DNA of 64,000 nt, taken from contig JBAXOB010000002.1 of the NCBI GenBank assembly GCA_037133475.1, forward strand, positions 148,171 through 212,170. Direction: 5' to 3'. Both the position numbers and the translations under genes were made by a program. Positions within the stretch are counted from its first letter, which is position 1. Every line of letters begins with the position of its first letter. The stretch is from CAIVAT01 sp037133475 (GTDB lineage Bacteria; Bacteroidota; Bacteroidia; Bacteroidales; FEN-979). Of the stretch, positions 45,518 through 54,400 are shown one piece after another. The notes below the pieces were generated by a model. That model was not told the DNA's origin. It was given only the letters and a program-made list of their open reading frames with translations, and ran no database searches.

Positions 45518-45910
45518 ATGAAAACATCCATAAAGATCATCCATTGGGCCCCACGGATTTTATGCATCCTGGCCATCCTTTTAATCAGTATGTTTGCCCT
45601 CGACGCGTTCGATGAGCGCAGAACAATCTGGCAACAGCTGGAGGCCTTTGCCATTCACCTGATTCCCACCTATGTCCTGGTACTTTTCCTGGTGATCGCC
45701 TGGAAATGGGAACTGATCGGCGGTTCCATCCTGATCATACTGGCTCTGGGTCTTACACCCTTTATTTACAGCCATAATTACAACATGAACCATTCGGTGG
45801 GGTGGAGCCTTTTTATCATCATGATGATCAATTTTCCCTTTATCCTAACCGGGGGACTTTTTATTATCAGTCACTTTATGAAGTTAAAGAACCGGCCGGC
45901 CGCATTATAA
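45518..45910 (+). CDS. Small four-span membrane protein of unknown function
   Basis: 130 residues with hydrophobic spans at about 10-28, 46-62, 68-85 and 96-118 (APRILCILAILLISMFALDAF, YVLVLFLVIAWKWELIGG, SILIILALGLTPFIY, SLFIIMMINFPFILTGGLFII). Resembles small uncharacterised Bacteroidota membrane proteins that contain WKWELIGG. It stands between two terminators and so is probably its own transcription unit. Confidence 0.7.
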   Translation: MKTSIKIIHWAPRILCILAILLISMFALDAFDERRTIWQQLEAFAIHLIPTYVLVLFLVIAWKWELIGGSILIILALGLTPFIYSHNYNMNHSVGWSLFIIMMINFPFILTGGLFIISHFMKLKNRPAAL

Positions 45911-45958
45911 AACCATTTTTAATACCGGCGGGCAATCATCCTGGTTCTGCCCGTTATT

Positions 45959-45996
45959 CCTGCAGCAAAGCCATTTGCTGCAGGATCGGTTTTTTC
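45959..45996 (+). terminator. Rho-independent terminator
   Basis: CCTGCAGCAAA (45959-45969), loop GCCA, TTTGCTGCAGG (45974-45984), then ATCGG and a T-run to 45996. It ends the 130-residue membrane protein message. Confidence 0.8.
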
Positions 45997-46023
45997 CTTC
46001 TGCCTTGCATTAATAGCTGGATT

Positions 46024-46054
46024 TTTTTTCATTCGGAAATAATTACTAATTTTA
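46024..46054 (+). promoter_or_regulatory. Promoter of the FGE/OmpA fusion gene
   Basis: TTTT (46024-46027), 19 bases, TAATTTTA (46047-46054): a near match to the Bacteroidetes consensus after a terminator, 59 bases before the ATG. Confidence 0.4.
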
Positions 46055-46113
46055 TGCATTATTCCCCTGTTTTCATACTGAAAAATCGCGTTTAATACTA
46101 AAAACCAACCCCG

Positions 46114-47358
46114 ATGAAAAAGAACCTGTTTCTTTTGATGATAGCCCTGTCAGCAGGCTGCGGCTTGATTTTCGCACAGAATTCCACCGTGAAAATGCCC
46201 TTTATGGTAAACATTGAAGGCGGGACCTTCAAGATGGGCAACAATGCCGGGAATACGGATGAGAAACCGGTTCATACCGTCACCCTCAACAGCTTTTCAC
46301 TGGGTAAATACGAAGTCACCTTTGGCGAATTTAAAAAGTTCATCGATGCCACCGGCTATAAAACCGATGCAGAACAAACGGATTCATCGCGTCACAAGCA
46401 TGGTTTACCCCCCAGGGGCGTATATAATGGAACCTGGAACAAAACGATGCAGGGAAAACCCCTGCCCCTCTCCGATTCGCTGAAACCTGTCGGGAATGTC
46501 AGCTGGAATGACGCCATGGAATATTGCAAATGGCTGAGTTCCGTTACCGGGAAGAATTTCAGGCTTCCGACCGAGGCGGAGTGGGAATATGCCGCTTCGG
46601 GAGGCGTTAAAAGCAAACATTACAAATTTGCCGGCAGCAACAACCTCAATGAAGTTGCCTGGTATCTGCAGAATTCTGACAGAAAAGCGCATGTTGTAGG
46701 GCAAAAGATGGCCAATGAGCTGGATTTATATGATATGGCCGGTAATCACCGCGAGTGGTGTTCCAACTGGTACGGCGAACATTATTATACAACGAGCCCC
46801 GAGGAGAATCCTGCCGGACCCGATATGGGCACCAACCGCGTATTGCGCGGAGGTTCGTGGGGCAGCAATGCTGACCGTATGAGGTTCACCTACCGTAACA
46901 AGGATCTCCCCTATAACAGTGCGCTTGATTTCGGTTTCAGGGTCGCCATATCCGGCGAACCGGTTGTGAAAAAGGTGGCTCCGCAGACCGAAAACAACCT
47001 GATGAAAGATCTTGATACCAAAGGTTTCATCGATATTTACGGGATCAATTTCGATATCGGCAAGGCCGTGGTAAAAGCTGAAAGCTACCCGGTGATCGAC
47101 CAGATCGTAAGCTACCTGAAGGAAAGCCCCAAGGTCAGGATCATGATCGAAGGTCACACCGACAATACCGGGAAAGATGCGTTAAACCTCTCCTTGTCCG
47201 ATAAAAGAGCGCTGAGCATCAAAGCCGAAATTGTAAACCGCGGAATCGATGCCGGCAGGCTGGAAACCAAGGGTTTCGGCGCTTCAAAGCCGATTGCCGA
47301 CAATAAAACCGCCGCAGGCAGAACCCAGAACCGCAGGGTCACCATCAAAAAACTGTAA
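46114..47358 (+). CDS. FGE-sulfatase-like domain fused to OmpA peptidoglycan-binding domain
   Basis: 414 residues. Signal peptide (MKKNLFLLMIALSAGCGLIFAQ). A formylglycine-generating-enzyme-like domain spans about 30-290 (GGTFKMGNNAGNTDEKPVHTV, LGKYEVTFGEFKKFI, WNDAMEYCKWLSSVTGKNFRLPTEAEWEYAA, RVLRGGSWGSNADRMRF). The Cys that normally follows RGGSW in catalytic FGEs is absent, so it is probably a structural or binding version, as in GldK/PorK of the T9SS. The C-terminal OmpA-like domain (about 310-414; IEGHTDNTGKDALNLSLSDKRAL, GRTQNRRVTIKKL) should tether it to peptidoglycan. Confidence 0.88.
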   Translation: MKKNLFLLMIALSAGCGLIFAQNSTVKMPFMVNIEGGTFKMGNNAGNTDEKPVHTVTLNSFSLGKYEVTFGEFKKFIDATGYKTDAEQTDSSRHKHGLPPRGVYNGTWNKTMQGKPLPLSDSLKPVGNVSWNDAMEYCKWLSSVTGKNFRLPTEAEWEYAASGGVKSKHYKFAGSNNLNEVAWYLQNSDRKAHVVGQKMANELDLYDMAGNHREWCSNWYGEHYYTTSPEENPAGPDMGTNRVLRGGSWGSNADRMRFTYRNKDLPYNSALDFGFRVAISGEPVVKKVAPQTENNLMKDLDTKGFIDIYGINFDIGKAVVKAESYPVIDQIVSYLKESPKVRIMIEGHTDNTGKDALNLSLSDKRALSIKAEIVNRGIDAGRLETKGFGASKPIADNKTAAGRTQNRRVTIKKL

Positions 47359-47388
47359 TGGTTTTAGGGAAAGGGATGCTATAACGGT

Positions 47389-48705
47389 CTAGGTTACCAC
47401 CAGTTTTTCTATCATCATCACTTTTCGTGCATACGCCATTACAAGGTATATTCCCGGTTTGAGGGAAAACGCCAACTGTCCCTTGAACGAGGGGGCCAGT
47501 TTTTGCTGCCCTACCAGTCGCCCGGCCAGGTCAAAGACCTGTATCTCAATGGGTCCCTTTTCACCAGTAAAATCAACCCTGATCAAGCCATCCTTACAAG
47601 GGTTGGGATAAATCCTGGTCCCGGAAAGCATATCCTTGCTATCAATCCCCGAGGCATTTGTAAGGAATGCCTTCAGGGCTGCCGTTGGTTTCCCGTCGGC
47701 GCCCCAGCAGCCCAGCTGGTAGCCGCTCCAGCTTTTGGCCCCTTCAGGCTCCCAGTAAATTACACCGAGCCCCTTGCCGCCCGGAACCGCTTTAACCGTT
47801 TCAATCACCGCAACCAGCATATCATAGGTGTTCTGCACCAGGGTATAATCGCCTCCCGTCTCTACCACCATTACCTCTTTCCCGTACCTTGAAACCATGT
47901 CATCCAGGTTGTTGCCAAGGCCGGCGATCGTTGCGGTATAGTCCGTCCCGATCCAATAGGGATAATAGGACAGCCCGATGATATCATATTTAACCCCCTG
48001 TGCTGAAGCATTGTCGAAAAAGGTCCGGCAGCGGGCATTATCCTGGCCCTGATCGACGTGGATGACCACCCTGATGCTGCTATCAACGGCCTTTACCGCA
48101 TCATACCCCTTGTTGAGCAGCTGGGCCAGCTGGAACCAGTTGGCGGTGCTCCCTTCGGGCCAGAGCATGCCCCCGGTTATTTCGTTTCCGACCTGCACCC
48201 ATGCCGGTGTCACCCCGCAACTTTTAAGGGTATCCAGCACGGTAAAAGTATGGGTGTAAACATCTGTAAGAAGCTGACTGAATGAATGTCCCACCCATGC
48301 TGCCGGTTTATTTTGTTTGCCCGGGTCGGCCCATGAGTCGCTGTAGTGAAAGTCGATCATTACCCTCATCCCCTTCTCACGGGCTCTTAAAGCCATCGCA
48401 ACCACCTCCTTTTTGCTGCAGTGTCCGTTGATGTTATCATTTGAAGGATTGACCCACACCCGCAACCTTGTCGCATTGATCCCGTGGTCCTGCAGGATCT
48501 GCAAACAATTGGCCTCAACACCGGTGGTATCGTAAAATTTATAACCGGTGGCCTCCATCTGCGAAAGCCAGCCAATGTCGGCCCCCTTCACAAACTGTGC
48601 CTGGATGGGGTGAAAGAAGGCACTCAAACCCAAAAGGACCAAAATAAAAAAGATGCCATTCCCATGATCCGAACGACGAAACAAAGGAATGGCATCAGTT
48701 TTCAT
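47389..48705 (-). CDS. Arabinogalactan endo-beta-1,4-galactanase (GH53) with T9SS domain
   Basis: 438 residues. Secreted endo-galactanase that cleaves beta-1,4-galactan of pectin side chains. GH53 features are FVKGADIGWLSQMEATG, TRLRVWVNP, the acid/base E175 (QVGNEITGGMLWP) and the nucleophile E282 (VMVVETGGDYT). The catalytic domain is about 37-350 and the last about 75 residues are a T9SS sorting domain (GTRIYPNPCKDGLIRVDF ... LKPGIYLVMAYARK). The signal peptide is preceded by a long charged N-region. It lies 30 bases after the 820-residue gene on the same strand, so they may share a message. No other galactan genes are nearby. Confidence 0.92.
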   Translation of the reverse strand: MKTDAIPLFRRSDHGNGIFFILVLLGLSAFFHPIQAQFVKGADIGWLSQMEATGYKFYDTTGVEANCLQILQDHGINATRLRVWVNPSNDNINGHCSKKEVVAMALRAREKGMRVMIDFHYSDSWADPGKQNKPAAWVGHSFSQLLTDVYTHTFTVLDTLKSCGVTPAWVQVGNEITGGMLWPEGSTANWFQLAQLLNKGYDAVKAVDSSIRVVIHVDQGQDNARCRTFFDNASAQGVKYDIIGLSYYPYWIGTDYTATIAGLGNNLDDMVSRYGKEVMVVETGGDYTLVQNTYDMLVAVIETVKAVPGGKGLGVIYWEPEGAKSWSGYQLGCWGADGKPTAALKAFLTNASGIDSKDMLSGTRIYPNPCKDGLIRVDFTGEKGPIEIQVFDLAGRLVGQQKLAPSFKGQLAFSLKPGIYLVMAYARKVMMIEKLVVT

Positions 48706-48735
48706 TATCTTCCTGTTTACAGGGTTGTGGCAGGG

Positions 48736-51198
48736 TTACCGTTTACGCCCGCCATCTCCCGTTCGGGCTTTCGCGGCAGGAGCTGCAGGAGCCGCAGGTG
48801 CTGCCCGCTGAACGTTGCTGCGGTTGTTGTTATTCTGGGTTCCACGTTGCCTGGCCTGGTTTTGCATATCCATCTCCTGGCGGTTGAATCCGCTGTTTTG
48901 CTGGGCCGGGGGCTGTGATATCCTGTTTTGCTGGGCCGGCGGTTGCGGCGGCCTGTTTTGCTGAACGGGAGGTTGCGCTATCCGCTCTTGCTGAACGGGA
49001 GGCTTTGGTGTTCTGTCTTCGCGAACGGGTGGCAGCGGCGTTCTCTCCTGCTGGACAGGGGGCTTTGCCGTCCGGTCATCACGAACAGGCGGCTGGGCGG
49101 TCCTGTCATCCCTGACCGGTGGTTTTGCGGTTCTATCGTCGGTCTTTGGCTGGGCAGATTCCCAATCCCTCCCGTTATGTTTTTGCCAGTTGCCATTATC
49201 GTTCCTATAAACATCACCTTTCCTGTCGGTAAAGACATTGTTTTTCTCCCCTCCTGTGCGAACGGGTGGTTTTGCCTCCCTGGAGTTGGTGTTATTACCC
49301 GGGCGCGTCCGGTCGTTGCCGTTGCGGTCGCCGGGCGCCTGACGGTTATCGGAAGTCTGGCGGACCGGCCTGGCGCTGCCATCGGTTCTGCGGTTATAGA
49401 TATTGGTCCTGTTATTGCTGATGTTGACGGTATTATGTCCCTCCCTGTATGCAGGGGGCCTGGAGCCATAATAATGGTTATAGGGCGGATGATAGGGCGG
49501 ACGGTACATGGGGGGTCCCCACCAGCCCCCGTGATATCCCCAGCGGCCGGTATGACCGTAGTGGAACCATCCCGACGTCATGGTGTATCCCATACTCCAG
49601 CCGAACCAGGGGTTATAGTGCATGCAGAAGCCATAGGTTCTTGGATGCGGGTAATAATAGGTGCCATAATAGGGTTGGTAAACCCACCCGGTGCCGTAGA
49701 CAACGGTGGGTCCATAAACATAGCACCCGGTATAGCCCGGGGTGTAGCCGATATAGACCACGTCGGGCTGGACATCATAGATATAGACATATTTCACATT
49801 GTAGGCAGGATCGTCGGGGGGGATCCGCTGGATGTCGTCGGGAATCGAAGTTGCTACCTCCCAGGGTCCGGCAGGACCGGGTCCGACGAACCACACGGCA
49901 TTGTCGCAGACATAGTAGACGTTCCTGTAAAGAAGAACCGTGCTGGCAGTGTTCAGTCCGCGGGCAAGGTCGGTGCCCCGTATTCTTTCAAATTTAGGAT
50001 CTCCGTCATAGTAAACCACGCATTTGGCTGTCTGCCTGTCAACGGCTGCTGTCTGCGGAATCTGGGCGTCCATCACCGCATCCCTGGAGGCGTCGGTTCC
50101 TGCAATGCTGGCCAGTACGATGTCCTTGTCCGACCCTTCCGGGATCCTGGAGAAATCGGCAGGGAGATTCTCGGAATCGATAAAGGACCATGAACCGGTC
50201 AGGGAGCTGGAACGATACCAGCGTCCGGAGATCAGGATGTAGTAATTATTATCATCGATGGTCATGAAGATGTTATCGTCGGTATTGGTCACATACAGGA
50301 GCTGTGTACCCTGGATCGGCGAATATTTAGGGTCTCCCTGCGACTGTACCAGTTCGGCAGGCCTTGTGCGAACTATGATCTGTGGTATCCCCTTTTTTTT
50401 GCTTCCCGGCTGGTCTGTTCCGGCCATGGGATCATTGGCATCTGCATTATCCTGTTGCTTTTTTAGCTCTTCAAAATACCTGGAAACGTTGGGGGAGGGA
50501 GCCTGGATATTCATCCAGGCGGCTTTTACGGGATCCTGTGACTTATACCAGTAATTGCCACCATTGAGGTAATAGGTCCGGTCCTGCATGTCGCGAAGGA
50601 CCAGGAACGGGGTGTTTACGGCCCGCTGCAGTCCCGCATTCTCAACATCCTTGAAAACGGGATCCCCGTCATAGGATACCAGTACCGAATTCTGCCTTGC
50701 GAAGATGATCTCGGGAGGATCATTTTTAAATTCGGCGGATTTCCGCACGGCCGTTTGATTTAAGGCGAGTGTCGCCTTTAATTCGTCGAGCGAAAATTCC
50801 ATATTCCAGCTGGAGGCTTCCTCCTCCAGGATTTTCGTGAAGTTCTGGATTTTCGCAAGACTGATGGTGTCAATTCCCGGAAAACGCACATTCAGGATGT
50901 TCACGTCGAAAATGGTACAAATTCCCGATTCCCGGTCGGTGCTGAACTTTGAATCGGTCCAGATGGCTCCGAACACGGGAGTGGGGTTTTCCTGCGTTGT
51001 AATGGAAATGGCAGCCCGGGTGAAAAGATGATCCCTCTTCATGGAATCGGGCTGGGGCTGATACATGATCACGGTAGATTTTGCCGTTCTAATTTCTTTT
51101 GGCCAACTTCCTTCAGCCAGAAGAAACACCGGAAGCATAAGGATAGCGGCTACCAGGATGGTTTTTGCCCGACTACCCGCTGATAATAAAGTCTTCAT
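48736..51198 (-). CDS. Large secreted protein, three related repeats plus decapeptide array
   Basis: 820 residues from MKTLLSAGSRAKTILVAAILML (a Met nine codons upstream is possible). After the signal peptide comes a long region with three related modules (YDGDPVFKDVENAGLQRAV, GDPKYSPIQGTQLLYVTN, YDGDPKFERIRGTDLARGL, each followed by WY/WF-containing strands). A Tyr/Gly/Pro/His-rich section follows (YGTGWVYQPYYGTYYYPHP, WGYHGGWWGPPMYRPPYHPPY), then an Arg/Asn-rich part and eight decapeptides of the form DDRTAKPPVR. Database relatives carry the label 'carbohydrate-binding family V/XII', but no such fold is visible. It probably acts on the cell surface. Confidence 0.8.
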   Translation of the reverse strand: MKTLLSAGSRAKTILVAAILMLPVFLLAEGSWPKEIRTAKSTVIMYQPQPDSMKRDHLFTRAAISITTQENPTPVFGAIWTDSKFSTDRESGICTIFDVNILNVRFPGIDTISLAKIQNFTKILEEEASSWNMEFSLDELKATLALNQTAVRKSAEFKNDPPEIIFARQNSVLVSYDGDPVFKDVENAGLQRAVNTPFLVLRDMQDRTYYLNGGNYWYKSQDPVKAAWMNIQAPSPNVSRYFEELKKQQDNADANDPMAGTDQPGSKKKGIPQIIVRTRPAELVQSQGDPKYSPIQGTQLLYVTNTDDNIFMTIDDNNYYILISGRWYRSSSLTGSWSFIDSENLPADFSRIPEGSDKDIVLASIAGTDASRDAVMDAQIPQTAAVDRQTAKCVVYYDGDPKFERIRGTDLARGLNTASTVLLYRNVYYVCDNAVWFVGPGPAGPWEVATSIPDDIQRIPPDDPAYNVKYVYIYDVQPDVVYIGYTPGYTGCYVYGPTVVYGTGWVYQPYYGTYYYPHPRTYGFCMHYNPWFGWSMGYTMTSGWFHYGHTGRWGYHGGWWGPPMYRPPYHPPYNHYYGSRPPAYREGHNTVNISNNRTNIYNRRTDGSARPVRQTSDNRQAPGDRNGNDRTRPGNNTNSREAKPPVRTGGEKNNVFTDRKGDVYRNDNGNWQKHNGRDWESAQPKTDDRTAKPPVRDDRTAQPPVRDDRTAKPPVQQERTPLPPVREDRTPKPPVQQERIAQPPVQQNRPPQPPAQQNRISQPPAQQNSGFNRQEMDMQNQARQRGTQNNNNRSNVQRAAPAAPAAPAAKARTGDGGRKR
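48901..49140 (-). repeat. Eight tandem 30-bp units coding decapeptide repeats
   Basis: In frame, ten-residue units run DDRTAKPPVR, DDRTAQPPVR, DDRTAKPPVQ, QERTPLPPVR, EDRTPKPPVQ, QERIAQPPVQ, QNRPPQPPAQ, QNRISQPPAQ. The units diverge gradually from one end to the other, consistent with repeated slippage or unequal recombination. Copy number may vary between strains. Confidence 0.9.
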
Positions 51199-51295
51199 GG
51201 TTTCTTTCGTTTTAAATTCAGGCACTAAATCAATGCAATTTACAACAATTATAGTGCCAGAATGGCGTAAACGAAGATTAAGATGTTATTTCCCT

Positions 51296-51327
51296 AAAAA
51301 GGCCGTCCCGGGAACCCGGGACGGCCT
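51296..51327 (-). terminator. Rho-independent terminator of the first giant gene
   Basis: A perfect 12-bp stem, GGCCGTCCCGGG (51301-51312) with CCCGGGACGGCC (51315-51326), is followed on the minus strand by five T (51296-51300). It lies 90 bases after the stop at 51416. Confidence 0.85.
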
Positions 51328-51415
51328 AACCAAAAACAAAACCAAAAAACAACAGATTGATACAACCAGGCCAGTTTCCTAAATTCCTGAAATCCAGCCC
51401 GGGAAGTTCAAATGA

Positions 51416-54400
51416 TTACTTGTTAATCAGCACTTTCTTCACCACCTGGTGGCTGTTGTTGAAGAATACGACGGAATAAATTCCATCGGCAACCGGCCTC
51501 AGGTCAATCTGCCTTGAGAAGCTGTTGTCAACCTCAACGTTTCCAAGTTCATAGATCTTTACTCCAAGCTGGTTGTAAACCACAATGGAGTAAGTTTCCG
51601 TAACAGGCGAAGTGACAGAGACCGTAAACCGGCCATCGTTGGGTACCGGGTAAACGCTGAAATTGCTGTTCTGCAACTCCTGCTGGCCTGTGACGACTAC
51701 CCAAACCTTATTCGATATGGGCGATGAACAGCCGTTGGTAGTTACCACGCACCAGTAATAACCGGTGTTATGGGTAACGGTGTAGGTCTGACCCGTTGCT
51801 CCTGCAATGGCGTTTCCGGCGTAATACCACTGGTTTCCTGAGGCTGCACTGCTCGTGAGCACTGCGCCCGATACAGTCACAACCGGTGCCGCAGGGATTG
51901 CATTCATCGTTACATTAAGGGTTGAAACAGCGCCGTTTCCGCAGGTATTGGTTCCCTTGACCGTAACGGTGCCCGTCCCTGCCGTGGGGCCATAGGAAAC
52001 AACGATATTGCGGGTGGTTCCACCTGAGGTTATTGTTGCCCCGGCCGGTACAGTCCAAACATAGGATGTTGCATTGGCAATGGAAGGCACGCTATAGGCT
52101 ACGCCTGTCGAGCCGACACATACAGAGGCAGGCCCCGTGATGGTTCCTGCTGCTGCCGGCAACGGGTTGACAGTTACTGCATAGGCCGGAGATACAGTTC
52201 CATTTCCGCAACTGTTGGTGCCTGCAACCGTAATGTTTCCTGAAACTGCAGAGGTACTGAAGTTGACCGTGATGCTCTTGGTCCCTGCTCCCGTGGCAAT
52301 GGTAGCTCCGGCCGGCAGGGTCCAGGTATAGCTGGTTGCGTTGAGAATTTCTCCGCAGGAGTATGCAACCCCGTTGGTTCCGGCACAGAGGGTGGCCGTG
52401 CCGGTGATGGCGCCTGCTGCATTGGGCAGCGGGTTTACAAAGAGATTATAAACAGTTGGGGCGATACCGCTGCATCCTGTAGCATTTATGTAATTAACAC
52501 CCACCCATTGTGCACCGACTCCTGTCCATGTTACATTGATGGCGCTGGTTCCCTGGCCTGACACGATCGTGCCTCCTGCAGATACAGTCCAGATATAACC
52601 GGTCATTCCTCCTTCTGTATAATACATGTTCCCGGTTGAACCAACGCACGGGGCGTTGTTGCTGCCGATGGTCGGCACCGGGGTTGGATTGACGGTGACG
52701 TTATAGGTAGTTGCAGTTGCTGCAACACATCCGTTGGCATTGGCATAATTCACCTTGACTGTCTGTGCGCCTGATCCGCTCCAGGTAACCGTGACCGTGT
52801 TGCTGGTTGCTGTGCCGCCAGCTGTTACAGTACCTCCTGCAGACACAGTCCAAACATAGTTCGTCATCCCGGCCTGGGTCGTGTAAACCACCCCAGTCGC
52901 TCCCTGGCATGCCGTGGCTGTACCGGTAATGGTCGGTGTCGGCAATGCATTAACCGTTACGGCATACGATGACGGTGTGGCGGCAGTGCAACCGAACGCA
53001 TTGGTGTAACTGATGGTTACGGTTTTCGCCCCGGTTGTTCCCCAGGTCACGGTGATGGCATTGGTGGTTGCGCCTGCAGTAATGGTACCGCCGGCTGAAA
53101 CGGTCCATGTATACCCGGTCATCCCGGTTTCGGTGGTGTATACATTGTTGACGGAATTCACGCAGGGACCGGCAGGCCCGGTAATGGTTGGGACAGGCAG
53201 TGCATTGACAGTCACGGCATAGTTTGATGCAGTGCCTGTCATGCAGATACCAACTCCTGCCACAGAGATGTTCCCTGAGGTTGCGCCAAAGGTGACCGTA
53301 ATGGTGTTCGTTCCGGAACCCGCGGTGATGGTTGCCCCGGCAGGAACGGTCCATGCATAGCTGGTGGCATTGGTGATCGCGCCGACGGTGTAAACATTCC
53401 CCGTGGCGTTAGCGCAAACCGATGCGGGGCCCGTGATAGGACCTGCAGCCGCAACAGACGGACAGCCGGTAAGGAAGGTCATGTCGTTACCATTGGTGGT
53501 TCCTGCGGAATTGACACCCCTTACCCTGTAATGGTAAGTAGTTGCAGTAATCAAACCTGTCAGGACAGCGCTTACGTTCGTATTGGCAATGCCGGTTACC
53601 GGTGTAGGAACTCCGGCTACGGTTGTACCATAAGCAACGGTGAGTCCATAATCAAACCACACGGTCGTAGAGGAATTGTTGGCATTGATGATCCCGTTCA
53701 CCGTGGCGCCGTTTGTGGTAATGGCATTAGCAGCGGTGGTCGTTGCCGTTGGTGCAATGGCAGCAGTGGTGAAGGTAAGGTCACCGCCGTTGGAGGTTCC
53801 GCCGACGTTCGTTCCGTTGATCCTGAAATGATAGAGGGTATTGGGTGTCAGACCGGTGATGTTGGCCAGTGAAGCGGTAACCGTGTTTCCTGTGACCGTT
53901 ACGGGAACACCCGGAACGTTGGTTCCATAGGCTACTGTCAGACCATAATCAAAGGAAACAGTCGTGGAGGCATTGTTGGCATTGACGGTTCCGTTGAGGG
54001 TGGCAGTTGTGCCTGTAATCAAGGTGGCTGCAGTGGTAACGACTGTTGGCGGGGGTGACGCGGTGGTAAAGGTCATGTCATTTCCATAAACGATCATCCC
54101 ACCGGATGTGACGCCACGCGCCCTGAAATGGTAGGTGGTGGAAGCAGTCAGGCCTGTCACCGCAAGGGTGCCTGGTGTCAGCGTGCTGCCTGTGACGGAT
54201 GCCGGCGTTCCTGCCGCACTGGTACCATAGGCGGTGGTAAGTCCATAATCGAACCAGGTATTCAGGGTGGTCGCGTTGGCATTGAAGTTGCCGTTCAAAG
54301 TGGCGGTTGTTGCTGCTACAGGCGCCGCGGCAACGGTAATTGCCAAAGGATCCAGTGCATATTCATAGGCGCCGATATCGGGAGGATTCGACCTGATTGT

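Noticed and set aside
48901..49140. Regular repeats as a CRISPR array
   Set aside because: The 30-bp units are contiguous, in frame and coding, with no spacers.
48928..50193. Long plus-strand frame of 421 codons
   Set aside because: Shadow of the repeat-rich 820-residue minus-strand gene; its composition reflects the complement of the Tyr/Pro repeats.
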